From: Isoetes taiwanensis
Taxonomy: Eukaryota > Streptophyta > Lycopodiopsida > Isoetales > Isoetaceae
Direction of reading: 5' to 3'
Assembly (NCBI GenBank): GCA_021234155.1
Contig: JAJEKV010000058.1
Coordinates: forward strand, 40,632-104,631
Length of the DNA: 64,000 nucleotides
Below, one piece after another: positions 44,457-56,023 of the stretch. The notes under the pieces are model-generated. The model saw only the letters and a program-made list of their open reading frames with translations, did not search any database and was not told the origin of the DNA. A program made the translations under genes and the position numbers. The first letter of the stretch is position 1, and each line of letters opens with the position of its first letter.

Positions 44457-44760
44457 TTTTTTTTTTTTTGAAGAAGCTGTGTAATGACAATATATTAAAA
44501 GAATGGTAATGTTACAAAGCAAGTGAGGAGGAAGGAGAACTGCCCCAAAGAGACAGTGATACCTCGACACTCCACAACAACTACAACTCTACTGCTGTAC
44601 AAACTGACCATCACCATCTACCACACCCAAGAAGTCCCGCCAAATGGAAAACTTCCGCTCTACTAATCCCGGGAACACCAAAAAGCTTTGAAATAGCTTG
44701 TACCTGAGTCGAGGAATCAGAGAGGCTGCAGGCCTTAGCTCCCTTATGTTTATATTTAGG
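44457..44760 (-). mobile_element. LINE 3' end on the minus strand
   Basis: Thirteen T at 44457-44469 are the tail of a minus-strand element. Reading away from it, the 3' UTR and an ORF2-like end (SDSSTQVQAISKLFGVPGIS, AEVFHLAGLLG) can be seen. It faces the plus-strand LINE tail 90 bp away. The rest of the element upstream (to the right) is not recognisable. Confidence 0.6.
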
Positions 44761-46300
44761 TAAGTGAGTTGGGTCAATATTTCACGTACCGAGGTGGAGA
44801 CGGGATCGTGTTTGTTCATGGCTTTTGGAATGCATGTGTTGAATTTGTTGTTTGGACTCACTCGTTGGTTAACATGTCGAAATTTTCCATTTCGGGGCGA
44901 TTTAACACGTGGACACTTAGTAAGACGACATTCTCAACTATGGAAAATTCGAATCGCGTTTGTGTTTGGTTTTGTGATAAAAAAACAAAATATCAAATTC
45001 TCAAATGAATATCACAACATAGCAGAACATTCATTAATCATTTAGTTATGTATATATACCACGACTTAATGCTCTGAGCTATAATGAAGTTTTTCCTGAA
45101 TTTCACTTTCCAGTAAATATAATTCCACATCTCGCTAATATGCCAAAATTTTGATTGCATTCCAAATAAAGTAAAGCAAGAATAAGTAACACATTATTTC
45201 AAAACATAAAAAACTCTTAAAGAGTGTGTTGAAAAACCAATAATTAACTAAAACTTCATGCTGCAACATAATGAGCTTGTTGTTCATACTAATAACCCCC
45301 TTGAGGGCAAGCTGCTAAGCCATCTGAAAGTAACACTTTGCAAGGAGGAAGGCCAGGTGTCTAAATTTGTAACGGATAGTCAAAAGTTCAGTGATAGTTG
45401 CCTGTGCCATGGCATGGACAATTAACACATCTATGTGGAAAGATGTTAGTATTTGATTCAATTCAGTATCAATCAATACTTTAGCTTGAATTTATCCCTT
45501 TCAATACAAAGACCAAATGAATTTCAATGGTTCTTTCGACCTTAACTTCCAATGGTTCTAATATATTCAAATATCAATGCAAGGAAATACAACTGGCTTT
45601 CGATCAAACAACTTCTTTTCCAGCTTATGGACTGCCCCCGATCTCCTCCCGATGGTTGAAGCTTCATAAGATCCTTGCTTTCTTTAAATCACCCATTAGC
45701 AGTCGGTTTCGGGCTTCAGTGCCGGATCGGCCGAAATTTTGCCTCCAAAAACATTTGATCTATATATCCCACATTCATATCTCGATAAATTGGCTCCTTG
45801 ACCATTGGAATGTCAATTTCACATAACCTTAAGTGAATAATGCAACATTAGGTCATAAGATTTCTTGCTCATCCAACAAAGCAACCTTTGACCTAATTTT
45901 CTTCACAGACCTATATATGAGACTAACTGTTAATCTCACATATATGATAATCACTGTTAACATTAACATTCCTCCTTTAAGCAAGACCAAGTTGCATGGT
46001 TAACACCTCTGCAACCTGATGAGAAAAGAAAATTCTGTCATTCTTGCCTATATTGTATCTGCTACATGGCTGAGAGGTTGCAATGCAATCTCTGCATTTC
46101 GCACCTCTGCAATCTCTGCATTTTGCAATGCAATCTCTGGAATTCTGCTCCTGCATTGATATGTGCAAGCTTGTTTTAAAGTAAAATCCTACAAGGCATC
46201 TGGGTACACTCAACTCTTTGCACATGGATGTGGATATAACACATCTCATGTAATGGAGAAACAAAATATGTTGTTCTGTAATTACTTCAGATTATCATGC
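44761..46300. other. AT-rich DNA, no identified gene
   Basis: Short ORFs on both strands without family motifs. Around 46080-46140 the phrase gcaatctctgcatttcgca and relatives is repeated several times. Confidence 0.35.
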
Positions 46301-46327
46301 ATATGAAAGTTAGATTATGAAACATCA

Positions 46328-46440
46328 ATTTGGCATTTCTGATCATACTATAATGCTGCAGGTACATAATTTTTGAACCATGGAAGATAGATTTTGCATT
46401 TCTGATCATATTGCAATGGTGCAGGCACCATTCAATGACT
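46328..46440. repeat. 68-bp-period tandem duplication
   Basis: The phrase tttggcatttctgatcata with ..gcaatg.tgcagg.. at 46328 recurs with changes at 46396. Confidence 0.7.
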
Positions 46441-46900
46441 AGTAGGATAAGATTTAAAAAGTGATGATACAAAGTGCATGGCAAAACAACTAAAACATCA
46501 ATAACATCATGTAGAAAATCAAGCAGAATTACCAGCACATCTGCAAAAAAATAAGGATGGGTGCACAGAGATATAGCGCCAGCTGAACAAAAGTGCGAAA
46601 GATACCATCTGTCTGTAAAGAGCTTAAATCGAAACCATGATCAATGTTTAACCTCCTCAATGAATATGAAATAAGAGAATCTGGATTATTTATAAGTATG
46701 GACTGGGATAAAAATAAAGCAAAAGAACACACTAAATAGCATGATAAGTGTCAATACTCTTGGTTTTGTGGTTTCTGAGGGCAAAAGTTTAAGATGAGGC
46801 TACTTGAAAACATTAGCCATCTTTACATTTACCCTTGAGAGATCGTTGAAGTTGCATCATCTTTCTATATTTTTGGTCTTTGAAAGGCACGAAAAAGACA
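46441..46900. other. no identified gene
   Basis: AT-rich stretch leading into GC-richer DNA. Confidence 0.35.
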
Positions 46901-48110
46901 TGTTGCGGACGGAATTAAGAAGCTAGCATGTTGTGGCGGCTCCACGATATATCGACACGGGACGTATACATACGGGGACTTTCCCCTCCATGGCGACCAC
47001 CTGCGCCATGGCGAGAACCCTCCGTCTATTAGGCCACCCATATTATGGTGCGAAGAAGGAACCGCGAAGGGTCATTATTGCGCCTTCAATGGGACTCCTC
47101 GTCGGCGGAAGCATGAATACAAGGGTGCCTACCTGACGGCATAAATCACATATAAATAACCACCACGAAGGGTGGGCATCCATCAAATACCAGCGGCAAA
47201 GAATATGCATCTAAAACTAGAAAGCACCCAAACCTCGGGTTCTACCCGGCTCGAGACTCCGGTGAGGATCGGCGGCGCCGGTTGGGCCTCAAAGAATCGA
47301 TGCGGGCCAGGAGTCTTGGCATGGCGTTGGTGGCATAGAACATCGGCTAGGGTTGTCCCTCCATCGCCCCTCACATTGCACACTGCGGATGGGTCAATTC
47401 CGCTATAAGCCGCTATAGCCCAGGAGGCAGCGGGCTCGAGGCATCACCCTGTTGAGCCTACTCGAGGGTTCATGAAGCCCGGTCCAGATGAGGCGGTCGG
47501 GGGGCGTCCCCTTCGGAATCACCCGGTGGTTCCATGGGTGAACTAGAGAATCGTGCGCATCAGCGACCCAGCATCAGTACCCGACTTACTCACCTAAATC
47601 TACTCAAAGTGCAAGGTGCCCCATCACGGGTCACACCTCTACCACCCAGTGTCGGACCCATATCAGGCCCTCTCGTGACCGGCTATCAGGCCTAGCCCTT
47701 TGTAGAAGTCTGGGGAGCCTTTTATGTTACGTGCAAGACCCCCCCCACTTCCCCTTTGTGTTCCTTATGCGGTGCTAAGCCAGGTCCATGGCGTCCATGA
47801 CGGTGGGCTGTCTTGTACCACGAGGCGCGAATTATTGGGAATTAGGGGTTCTATCTAGGAACATACTATAGTATATGAGTTCAGAGGTCTCTACCCGCCC
47901 TTAATTCCCCCCATTTTGGTGATACCATACAAAGAACTATCAATCCATCCTTTTTAGAACCAAACCAGAATCGAGAATATAAAAAGAACTTACCTTTACA
48001 ATCAAGGGTTAGTTCTAGATTAAAACAAAGAGAGAAACACAAAACAACACAACAAAGTGCCAGCAGGGCTAACCTAGAATTCACAAGCTAAACTAATACT
48101 AACCCGGTGT
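46901..48110. other. GC-richer unclassified block, probably TE-derived
   Basis: Base composition rises sharply here. A TATA-like catataaataacc lies at 47150. ORFs overlap on both strands and none shows a motif. The block resembles an LTR or internal region of an unclassified retroelement, but no ends were found. Confidence 0.3.
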
Positions 48111-48840
48111 TTTGTTTGGAACCATTATCGTGGGGTGCTTCCATCTTGCGTAGCTAAGGTGGCGGCGGCGACTAGTGGAGTGTCGGCGATTGGAGGTCAA
48201 CAACGGTCCTTTGATTTCGGCAAGCGTCGCTTGGGTGCTCGGCCAGCGATCCTTGGCTTGGCGGCTCCTCTCCTCCATCTCCGGTTGCTCCCTAATTGAA
48301 TTGGGGCACAAAGCCCTAATTTGAGTGTCCAAAATGGAAACCATACCTTGCCAATCGATTTGGGCCAGAGTGGCAACCCCTTGTTGGTGCTAATTAACTA
48401 ATTTAGCTTAATTAGGGTAATTAGGCTATATACTTTATAATTATCCACAATGGATTTATTAACATAGCTAAATAAAACCATTGTGGTCGACTCCATGAGA
48501 CAATTACCCCTTATGTCCTAGTGGCGTGTCTCGTGCATGCATCATTATCTTGTATAAATGCCGGGCGTCACACATGTAACTGCACTTTAGTCTTCACAAT
48601 TTCGGATATTATACTACAGTGCAATTTGAGAATCTAAGAAGTTCATTATTGAGAGAAGTGTGATACAAAATGCTAGAAAGGAAACATAAAAGTATCATAC
48701 CAAAAACACTTGTAACTTGCATGCGATTTGGGAAACACGAGGCATTGCAATAATTTGCAAAATGAGAATATGAATCGGTCACATGAAATGTAGAATCTTT
48801 CTAAAAGATTTTTGTAATAATAAGTATCCACAGCGAGGTT
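48111..48840. other. unassigned DNA
   Basis: The first part (48150-48300) is GC-rich with ggcggcggcg; the remainder is AT-rich. No gene is supported. Confidence 0.3.
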
Positions 48841-48856
48841 CTAGCAGTTGACTCAC

Positions 48857-48981
48857 AAATAAATAACCATCTTTTTCCACATAAGCAAGGTCCCCAGTGT
48901 GCAGCCAACCATCTTTATCCACAGTTGCAAAATTGAAGTTGGCGGGGACAAAAGGCATATACGAGAGCAAAGGATATGTCA
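48857..48981 (-). pseudogene. 4CL-like acyl-activating enzyme, single exon
   Basis: The minus strand reads NFATVDKDGWLHTGDLAYVE and KDGYLF before a GTGAGT donor (48851-48856). The T.D.DGWLHTGDL motif is the conserved A8-region entry of AMP-forming CoA ligases such as 4-coumarate:CoA ligase, which adenylate an acid and pass it to CoA. The next residues should be ..VDR.KELIK, in another exon, which was not found; nor was the AMP-binding P-loop part. It is an isolated exon, either captured or a remnant. The acceptor may be ttctag at 48982. Confidence 0.7.
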
Positions 48982-48989
48982 ACTCTAGA

Positions 48990-49700
48990 ACTTAGGAATG
49001 GTGAAAAGAAGGCATCTATTTTGGGACCCAACCACCCCATAGAAGCTCATAAACATTACACCATATGTACTTACTTTTATGCAGTACTTTTTTGCTGTAA
49101 TGTAAAAAGCGAGGCCAAATCTGATCTCTTAGATGCCCGATATTCTCAGTCATACTTAAATTCAACTTCCAAAATTGTGTTAGTTAGTTTAACAAAAACT
49201 TCCACAATTCAAATCATATTATGAAGCCACCTAAACAAAGACATATGTAAATAGAGAGAGATTAAGAGCAGCTTACTAGTAATATCAATCGACCATGATC
49301 CAAAATTTGGAATAGGCTCAAGCAACTCCTTGTCGTAAATGTATTGAACTAAATTTTGTAGAACCATGAAGAGAGAAGCGGACTTGGTGGCAGTAGGATT
49401 ATTTTCTTGGCTTTCTCCTCAAGTTTGTATTCATCATTGCAAACAACTTGGTTAGCATTCAGACCTCCTGTGTTAGATTACGAAGGATCGCTTGGACCTA
49501 AGAATAGATGGGGTCATCAACGATCTTTGGTACCATCATGTCGAGTCGGTCACGGGCCTCCTTGAACTCCGTTGTGATGTTTGTTGATGTTATATAGGTA
49601 TTATAGACATTGTTTTCTTCATCTCTTTGTACTTTTATCCGATTCGAGATATCAATAAGGCATTCATGAAATGAGGGTTTGGTGTTTTCATCTTGAAGAT
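48990..49700. other. flank with pieces of the repeat-ORF gene
   Basis: ttggaataggctcaagcaact at 49307 matches 29790, within the C-terminal coding part of the 29.7-kb gene. The DNA between 49330 and 49690 has no match there, so an insertion has split the second copy. Confidence 0.5.
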
Positions 49701-49778
49701 TTCTTGTATTAATTGGATTTTCATGGAATCATAGCCTTGACATCTGAAGCCCGGTACGCCAAAAGCTAGGGGCCTTGT

Positions 49779-49982
49779 TCACTTCCTCATCAATCCCTTC
49801 CATAAAGGCATCGAATGGATCAACTTCCTCATGTCACCACCAGCATCCTCAGCATTATCATTTGTCAAGAAATAGAAATCTTCTTCAAGTGAGTCTACAT
49901 ACCTTCTTTCAATTTCCTCTATTCGTAGAACTTCCAAAGATCTCTGTCTACTCTCCATTGAAATGGGATTGGGCCGGTGCAT
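49779..49982 (-). pseudogene. second copy of the repeat-ORF gene, without repeats
   Basis: From Met at 49982, MHRPNPISMESRQRSLEV and RIEEIERRYVDSLEEDFYFL match the N-terminal half of the ORF at 30280. The acidic part is shorter and the 19-residue repeats are missing; it ends after 67 residues. Homology continues into the leader up to about 50155. It lies directly left of segment B copy 2. The frame may be read from further upstream, but the shared Met supports this start. Confidence 0.6.
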
Positions 49983-50167
49983 GTAACTTGATGATCTTCG
50001 GCTAAAGAAGAGGATCGAAATGGAAAATAGAGGAGACGGATTTTTCCAGAGTTTTTGTTGCAGATCACGGCTCACTTGCAAAGAAGAGTATGAAGAACTC
50101 TGCGAAATGAACTCTGCTATGGCGACGCTGGCGCCGCTCTGAAGAACCCTAAAGAAACCTGAGGGTG

Positions 50168-51542
50168 CCTCCCCATTAGCCCAAAAACCGACCTTCCCTT
50201 TGCCACGTGTGAAACCCAGTTCTAAAAATGCCATTCCCGTTAAGAACCCAAGTGCCTATTTTTGCTGACATGGCGAGGGCAGCACTGCTTTTGAGGAAGG
50301 AGCGAAGAACTTCGAATACCCGATTCGGGAACTCCATTTGTCTTCTAGTGGGGATCGGCCCGATTGGGATCACCCAGCACGCCTCCTCCAGTAACAAAAG
50401 TTTGGCGCCCAATAAAAATGGAAGCTCCATTTACCGTCATTTTTCAAGCGGGGTCCTCAATTTTCTTGGAGCCACAATGAGGAAATACAAGGCATTTGGC
50501 ATACGATCTTTGCCCAAATGCGGCATCGGACAATTCTCATCGAGTAGGAGCAATTCAATCGGGTTAGATTTGAATTTGTTTGCACAACTTTTCAATTTTA
50601 TATGTTTTCAATCCATTTTCATATTTTGTATCTGAGAGATCGTTCACTACCTTGATGCATGAATATGAAGAGGATTATGTCTTAGAAACTCAAGAGCGAG
50701 GGAAGCTTTTAGCCATTCGAATTCCATTCCACTTGGCCAAACCTCCTCCAAAGTCGGTCCAAGGCGTCCCAAAACTCCACAAATCTTATGTGCCCAATCA
50801 ATGCAGGGCCAACCAAAAAGAGATTTGGGATTGATAAGAAGATGGGAGATTATGCGCTTTGAATTGAGCACGAAAGGCGAATAGAATAAGCCTTGATAGC
50901 CCTAGGATGGAGAAAGTATATTTTGGCCGGTTATCTTTAATTGAAGTATCTTTGTTCTACCGCTAATCGGCCCCTGCCATTCTAAAAAGCACTTAGAGTT
51001 TTCATGATCGACTCTGCGTACCACTTTGTTTTTTAGAGCGAACCACTTTGTCACCAATCTTATTGGTTTTCCTTGCACTTTTCATTTGCCTCATCGGATC
51101 ATATCTCTCATTTATACCATTTGCGGATATCGATTCTTGAGAATCCACAAAACTTAGCAAAGAACAAACTTAGCTCTAAATCGGCCGGCAATTTTTGCCA
51201 TAGCCCGACCAAATGCTCTAGCCGTTGCATTTTAGGAGGTGAATTTCGATGAAGACACTCTATGATTTGTGAATTCCAGTTTAGTTTTCAATTATTTACC
51301 ATAGAGCCGATAGATTTTCATTTTACGTGTGAAGCCCCATACAAGCGGTCAATTATTTGCAAGTGTAGCTTTATCTCGCCATGTTTAGCCATCATGCTTC
51401 GTGTTTATTTACTATGTAATGCCCAAGTATCCCCACTACACACACCTTCCATCTTTCAGTAGCAAGCACATGTTCCACAACTAGGGCTCTGTGTGAACAA
51501 ACTTGCACTAATTAAAACAACACCTTTAGAAATCTTTAGATA
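50168..51542 (+). repeat. segment B, copy 2
   Basis: It matches 19378-20885 with about 125 bp missing and many small differences, most at CAG or CTG triplets. It ends at the H3 insertion site (ttagata|). The two-exon gene fragment and the LINE RT piece of copy 1 are both present here in a more broken form. Confidence 0.9.
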
Positions 51543-51685
51543 CTAGAAACGTGTGCCCGGCGATGCCGGGCATTAGTCATGGACGTATAGAATGAATAGA
51601 CGTAACAGGGTTTGTAGATATAACTAAAAGCACTAAATGTATTCATGTCTATAGATGTAAAGGAGTATCAGGCAGTAGCTGAGGA

Positions 51686-51796
51686 CAGTGTTGGCAAAAC
51701 TTGTCGGAAAAAATCCTACGATACACTAACCGAACCGGAAAATTTGCGATTTCAACCGGTTGGTTTATAGTGTTCCCCGGACTTTGCCCAACACTG
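51686..51796. mobile_element. 111-bp hAT-type MITE nested in H3
   Basis: CAGTGTTGGCAAA at the left and TTTGCCCAACACTG at the right are inverted, with CAGTGTTG exact. The 8-bp GCTGAGGA is present on both sides (51678-51685, 51797-51804). An 8-bp duplication and CAGTG ends are hAT hallmarks. The related H2 lacks it at the matching place (about 14645-14660), giving a second empty site. Confidence 0.88.
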
Positions 51797-51804
51797 GCTG
51801 AGGA

Positions 51805-53049
51805 TAGGTAGGAACAATAGACAGCATGGGGTGAAATAGAATGCATAAACATAATGGAGTCCATCCAGTTTAGGGTATTGCTTTAGGGTTTTGTGGAAGA
51901 TTGCAAGTTTAATGCAGGTCAATAAAATTGCATTTATAAGGTGTAATAGATTCTATTAGCATATAACCATAATATAAAGGGTGCTATCATTCTACTTATT
52001 CATTTGTTTTGGTTTCATAATCTTGGGGTGGAGGAACATTTCACTTATAAGCCCGGCTTAAATTAAAAGATCTTATGACATAGGCCAAAAGACCAAAAGG
52101 CGTCGACACGTTTGACTTCGGATGCATGTGGTTTGCGTCATGTGGCTCCTACCAACCATTGGACTCTTATGCGGGATGTGGGGCGGCTCTTTCTAGAGGG
52201 CTCACCAACTACTTACCCCAGTAAGGGCCTCCCTAACATAAAATGCAATCTTAGAACCAAATTCTTTGAAAAATAGAATTTGGCAAATCCACCATTGAAA
52301 TTGTCTTAATCTCTAAAAGATGCTTAGTACATAGTGATAATGTTATGCTATCTAAAAACACATCCCAAACCCCAATCCTAAATTTGTGTGTGATGACATG
52401 TTCAATAGCGTTGCATGCTCTATTCATGTTACTCTAAATCCTTGAACCAACTCTAAACTTCTAGACTCTAAAACCGTAAAACCCTATGCCCTAACGTGTA
52501 ACTTCTCACGTATTTGGCATGTATATGCATAAATATTTAATATGATCTTAAGCAAAATGGTTTTCTTTAATAGAAATCAAGTTGATACAACATAGAAAAC
52601 CAAGGTTGGACCAACATCTTTCAAAATAAAATCCACAAAGGCATCTTTCAAGTTGGCATTGTCCACAAAGGCGTGAGGATAATGGGCCAAGGACTTTTCA
52701 AGGAGGGGAAAAGCAAGTTGTACCACTTTCGGCGAATATTTGCATTAAGGTTTGCTTCTTCAATCTATATACAATTCATTATTGTCACCCTTCACTTTCA
52801 AACACCAAATCCAGCCCAATATTGTAAAACTTAAGAATAAATGTCCTAAACCCACATGAATAATTAAAAGAAACTCGTGATTACTTACTTCCAAACAAAC
52901 AAAAAAGAACTTAGCTAAACCCTCAATGAGTAATCACAAAAACCATGATTACATAAGCTCACAATTGCTATTTCCAAAGAATCAACATAGAACTCTAAAA
53001 TAACATTGCCCAAAGCCATCAAAAGTTACATTTTCCATATAGGGGAGAA
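51805..53049. other. H3 3' region shared with H2
   Basis: About 51805-52570 is homologous to the reverse complement of H2 (13870-14640). The rest to 53049 has no supportable ORF. Confidence 0.6.
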
Positions 53050-53345
53050 AGCACCATGCTAAAATAATGCTGATGTAGCATTCTTTTGTGCAATTTTTGA
53101 TGCACGAAAATTGCATGAGTTTGGGCTAGAGGTCACATTTCGTTTACAAAATCGGGAATAATGAAGCTCGGGCCCTTGTTGCATGAAGCCCCATGCTAAA
53201 ATTCAATTTGTTAAGCTTGATGTAGCATTTTTTTGTGCAACTTTTTATGCACATGATTCTTCATGGAAAATTGCATCGGTTTGGGTTAAGATTACATTTC
53301 TCTTAAAATCGGGGAATAATGAGGTCTACGCTTGTTTGCTACGGG
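53050..53345. repeat. tandem duplication in H3, about 137 bp
   Basis: Two related units start at about 53050 and 53187 and share ccatgctaaaat, tgatgtagcattt, tttgtgcaa, aaattgcat, acatttc and atcgg.gaataatga in order. Confidence 0.75.
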
Positions 53346-53989
53346 CTAGGGGTTACATTTGCCTTTTACACTCTTGTTCAATTTAACATCGTCTTTGCAT
53401 CCATGCCAACAAAACCATTATTAGCCCATCATGCCATGCATCCCAATCTAATTTAATTAAATACACATTAGATAGTTAATTTTCCTAGAATAGTCATAAT
53501 TAAATGCAACATTATGTACTTTAAATAAACTATTAGGATCAAATATGGCGCATACCACAAACAACCGGGGAGCAAGAAAAAAGAAATTTTTACTTTTGCA
53601 CTATAAGAATGAAAGTGGAATAGCAAATGAGAATGAAAATCATAGCGAGGAAGTTGTTGAACACTTCTACATCCGGCAAGCATATCAGGTATAGAGTTGG
53701 CACTGGCGATGCCATTTCCACTCGCATTAATGCATTGCAAATTGCACCTCATTTTTTGATAGTCTAAGAATAAACAACCCGTCTGAGAATATCAAAGCAA
53801 GATTTGTTCCAATGACTTACATCTTCTAATGCCTTCATATATTGCCACATGCATCACTTGACCCCAACAAGCGTAGTCTTTGGCAAATGAATGGTTGATT
53901 GGGCATATGTTGCAGCACTCTAGCTTGAAGGGATGTCATAATGGGCACCGCAGCGCCTACGCTAGCGGGAAGGCCGTGATTTGGATGGT

Positions 53990-56023
53990 ATCACGGTGAG
54001 CTTCTCAGTGGTAGGGCCCCAATGAAGATGGGTTCTCCGCGGCCCCACTCTTCAAGCAGGGGCATTGCAAGAAGGCTTCCCCCCTTAGCGGACTACGGTA
54101 GAGTTGTGCCCATATACAAAGCGGGGGACCCCCCCATTGACCAACTATCATTACCATTATGGTCGGTTTGTCTTTGCCAAGTTGCTTCTTAGGAGTTCTT
54201 GGCGATTGATTGACTTTGGGCGGAGGATGGAGATGCCCGGGGCTCTCCTTGAGAGGGGGCTTAGGCATTCTACTGACCATATCTTCACTCTGCGAACACT
54301 CATAGAGGATAAGCCCGGAATCGGCCTTGAGAATACATACTTTACGTTGCTTTGTGGATTTCGCCAAAGCTTTTGACCACAGTGCCTGCGGGGATAAGTT
54401 GTGGGATAGATTGAGAACGACTAGGGACCCGTCGACTTGCGAGAATGCTATACTCTGAGACTATCTGAGGCTTGCTCAGATCGATCTCACCTGCTCGGGG
54501 CCCGTTGTTAGTAGCATTGGGGTCGCGCCGGGCACCCTCTATCCCCCGGCTCTTAAACTTGTACATTGACCAGCTAGAAGAATGGCTAGGCCCGACCCGG
54601 GGAATTTCAGTTGATACACCACATAATCCAGGCAACTCATATATCTTTGATGATGTTGACCTGCTGCGCATATACCAGGAAGGACATACAGCGCCACGGA
54701 TGCTTTGGACACTTTACGCCCAATTCAGCGACATGAGTTAACTTGGCCAAAGACAAAGTCTGGCTTGGTCCCCATCATCCGGCACCCACGCCTTCCCTCA
54801 TTCACTTACCGAGGCGGGTAGTGGAGGTGGCTCGGTCTTATAAGTATTTGGGCATTGAGTTTTCTACTACCACACCTTTGGGATGCATCCATCGGGGTTC
54901 ACGTCCCTAGCGGCTGGAAAGCCACGTATGCAATACAAAACAACGATCCTGGCGGTATGCATGGGGTCACCGAGGCACACTTGTTCGGGGCCTTGGTTGA
55001 ACCCGGTCCTCCCTCTATGGGGAAGTGTGGGGGCCCGGTGATATCCCTCACCACTTGGAGCGAGGACAAATCTAGGCAGTGAAGGCCTTCTTGGCGAGAC
55101 AGCTGGGAGTGAAATCCACGGTCCCCATATCGAGATCTTGCTCGGGGAGGCGAGGCTTCCTTCCATTCTGGAGAGGGGATTTGGAGCGTCACATTATTGC
55201 TTCTAGAAGGTGGTGGCTATGGATGAAGCTTAGGCTGCCCAACCTTGCTTTTAGCGTGTGGCGATGGGCCCTTGGCGACTATTTCTTTGGAAAAGACAAA
55301 GCAAGCCCGATGGTTCGCTATGGAATCGCGAGCGCAGTGATGTGGACGATTGCATGCAGAAAGGCAGCGGCTGCCTTGGCGGTGCTTGGATGCTTCATGG
55401 CCAAACTTTAAGGATCGCGAGAGGCCCTGTCATATCAAGGTGGCAAATTATCGGCCGGTATTGTCCCCATGCTCACGAGGGGGCCCACCACTACACATTG
55501 CACCCATCTACCCATGAAAAGCGCCCGAGTGATTGCTTCCATTAAACACGCGGTGCACACCACCTCGCGTGAGACGAGGGAGATGGATTGGGAGACGTAT
55601 TGAGGGGCGAGTCTGTCGATCGCGTCAGCGAGGCGGGGATGAAAGTCCGCCCTCGGGCACATGCGGCGTCACGAGCATATCGGGGCACCGGTATGCTCGG
55701 TTAGTTATGCCCCATGTCGGGCCTTGCGCGGGCTGCGAGCCTGACCTCTGTAGGCTTGTTGGGATCGTGCCTCCAGTAATGGATCTGGCGGACTTCGATT
55801 ATGCCCCACAATGGAGCATTAACCTCGGTACTTTGTGATTATGTATATAAGCTGTGCGATTAATATGCGGCATCCTTATTGCTACTAAGGTTTTCCCAGA
55901 AAACCCTTGAGCGGGGGTTTTTTAATCACGGTAGTATCGCTTCTTTGCTCTCTCTTTGTACTTGGGTCCCATAGGCGGTTGGTCTCAGGTGGGCGATAAA
56001 ATCATATTCTATTCTATTCTATG
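53990..56023 (+). pseudogene. RTE-clade LINE relic nested in H3
   Basis: Across shifting frames RT blocks appear in order: VPIYKAGD and FVFAKLL, RHSTDHIFTLRTLIE, CFVDFAKAFDH (54348-54380), LYIDQLEEWL, IFDDVDLL (the catalytic box, usually YADDV), YKYLGIEFSTT and the C-terminal part KAFLARQLGVKSTVP. This order and wording match plant RTE-type retrotransposons, which copy themselves at nicked target DNA. Many stops and indels make it inactive. The end carries attctattctattcta (56007-56022), as RTE elements often end in a short tandem repeat. GC content is far above that of H3 around it. Confidence 0.8.

Noticed and set aside
51555-51571. GCCCGGC hairpins as transcription terminators
   Set aside because: Their constant distance to CTAG|T and exact agreement with the empty-site junction identify them as Helitron ends.
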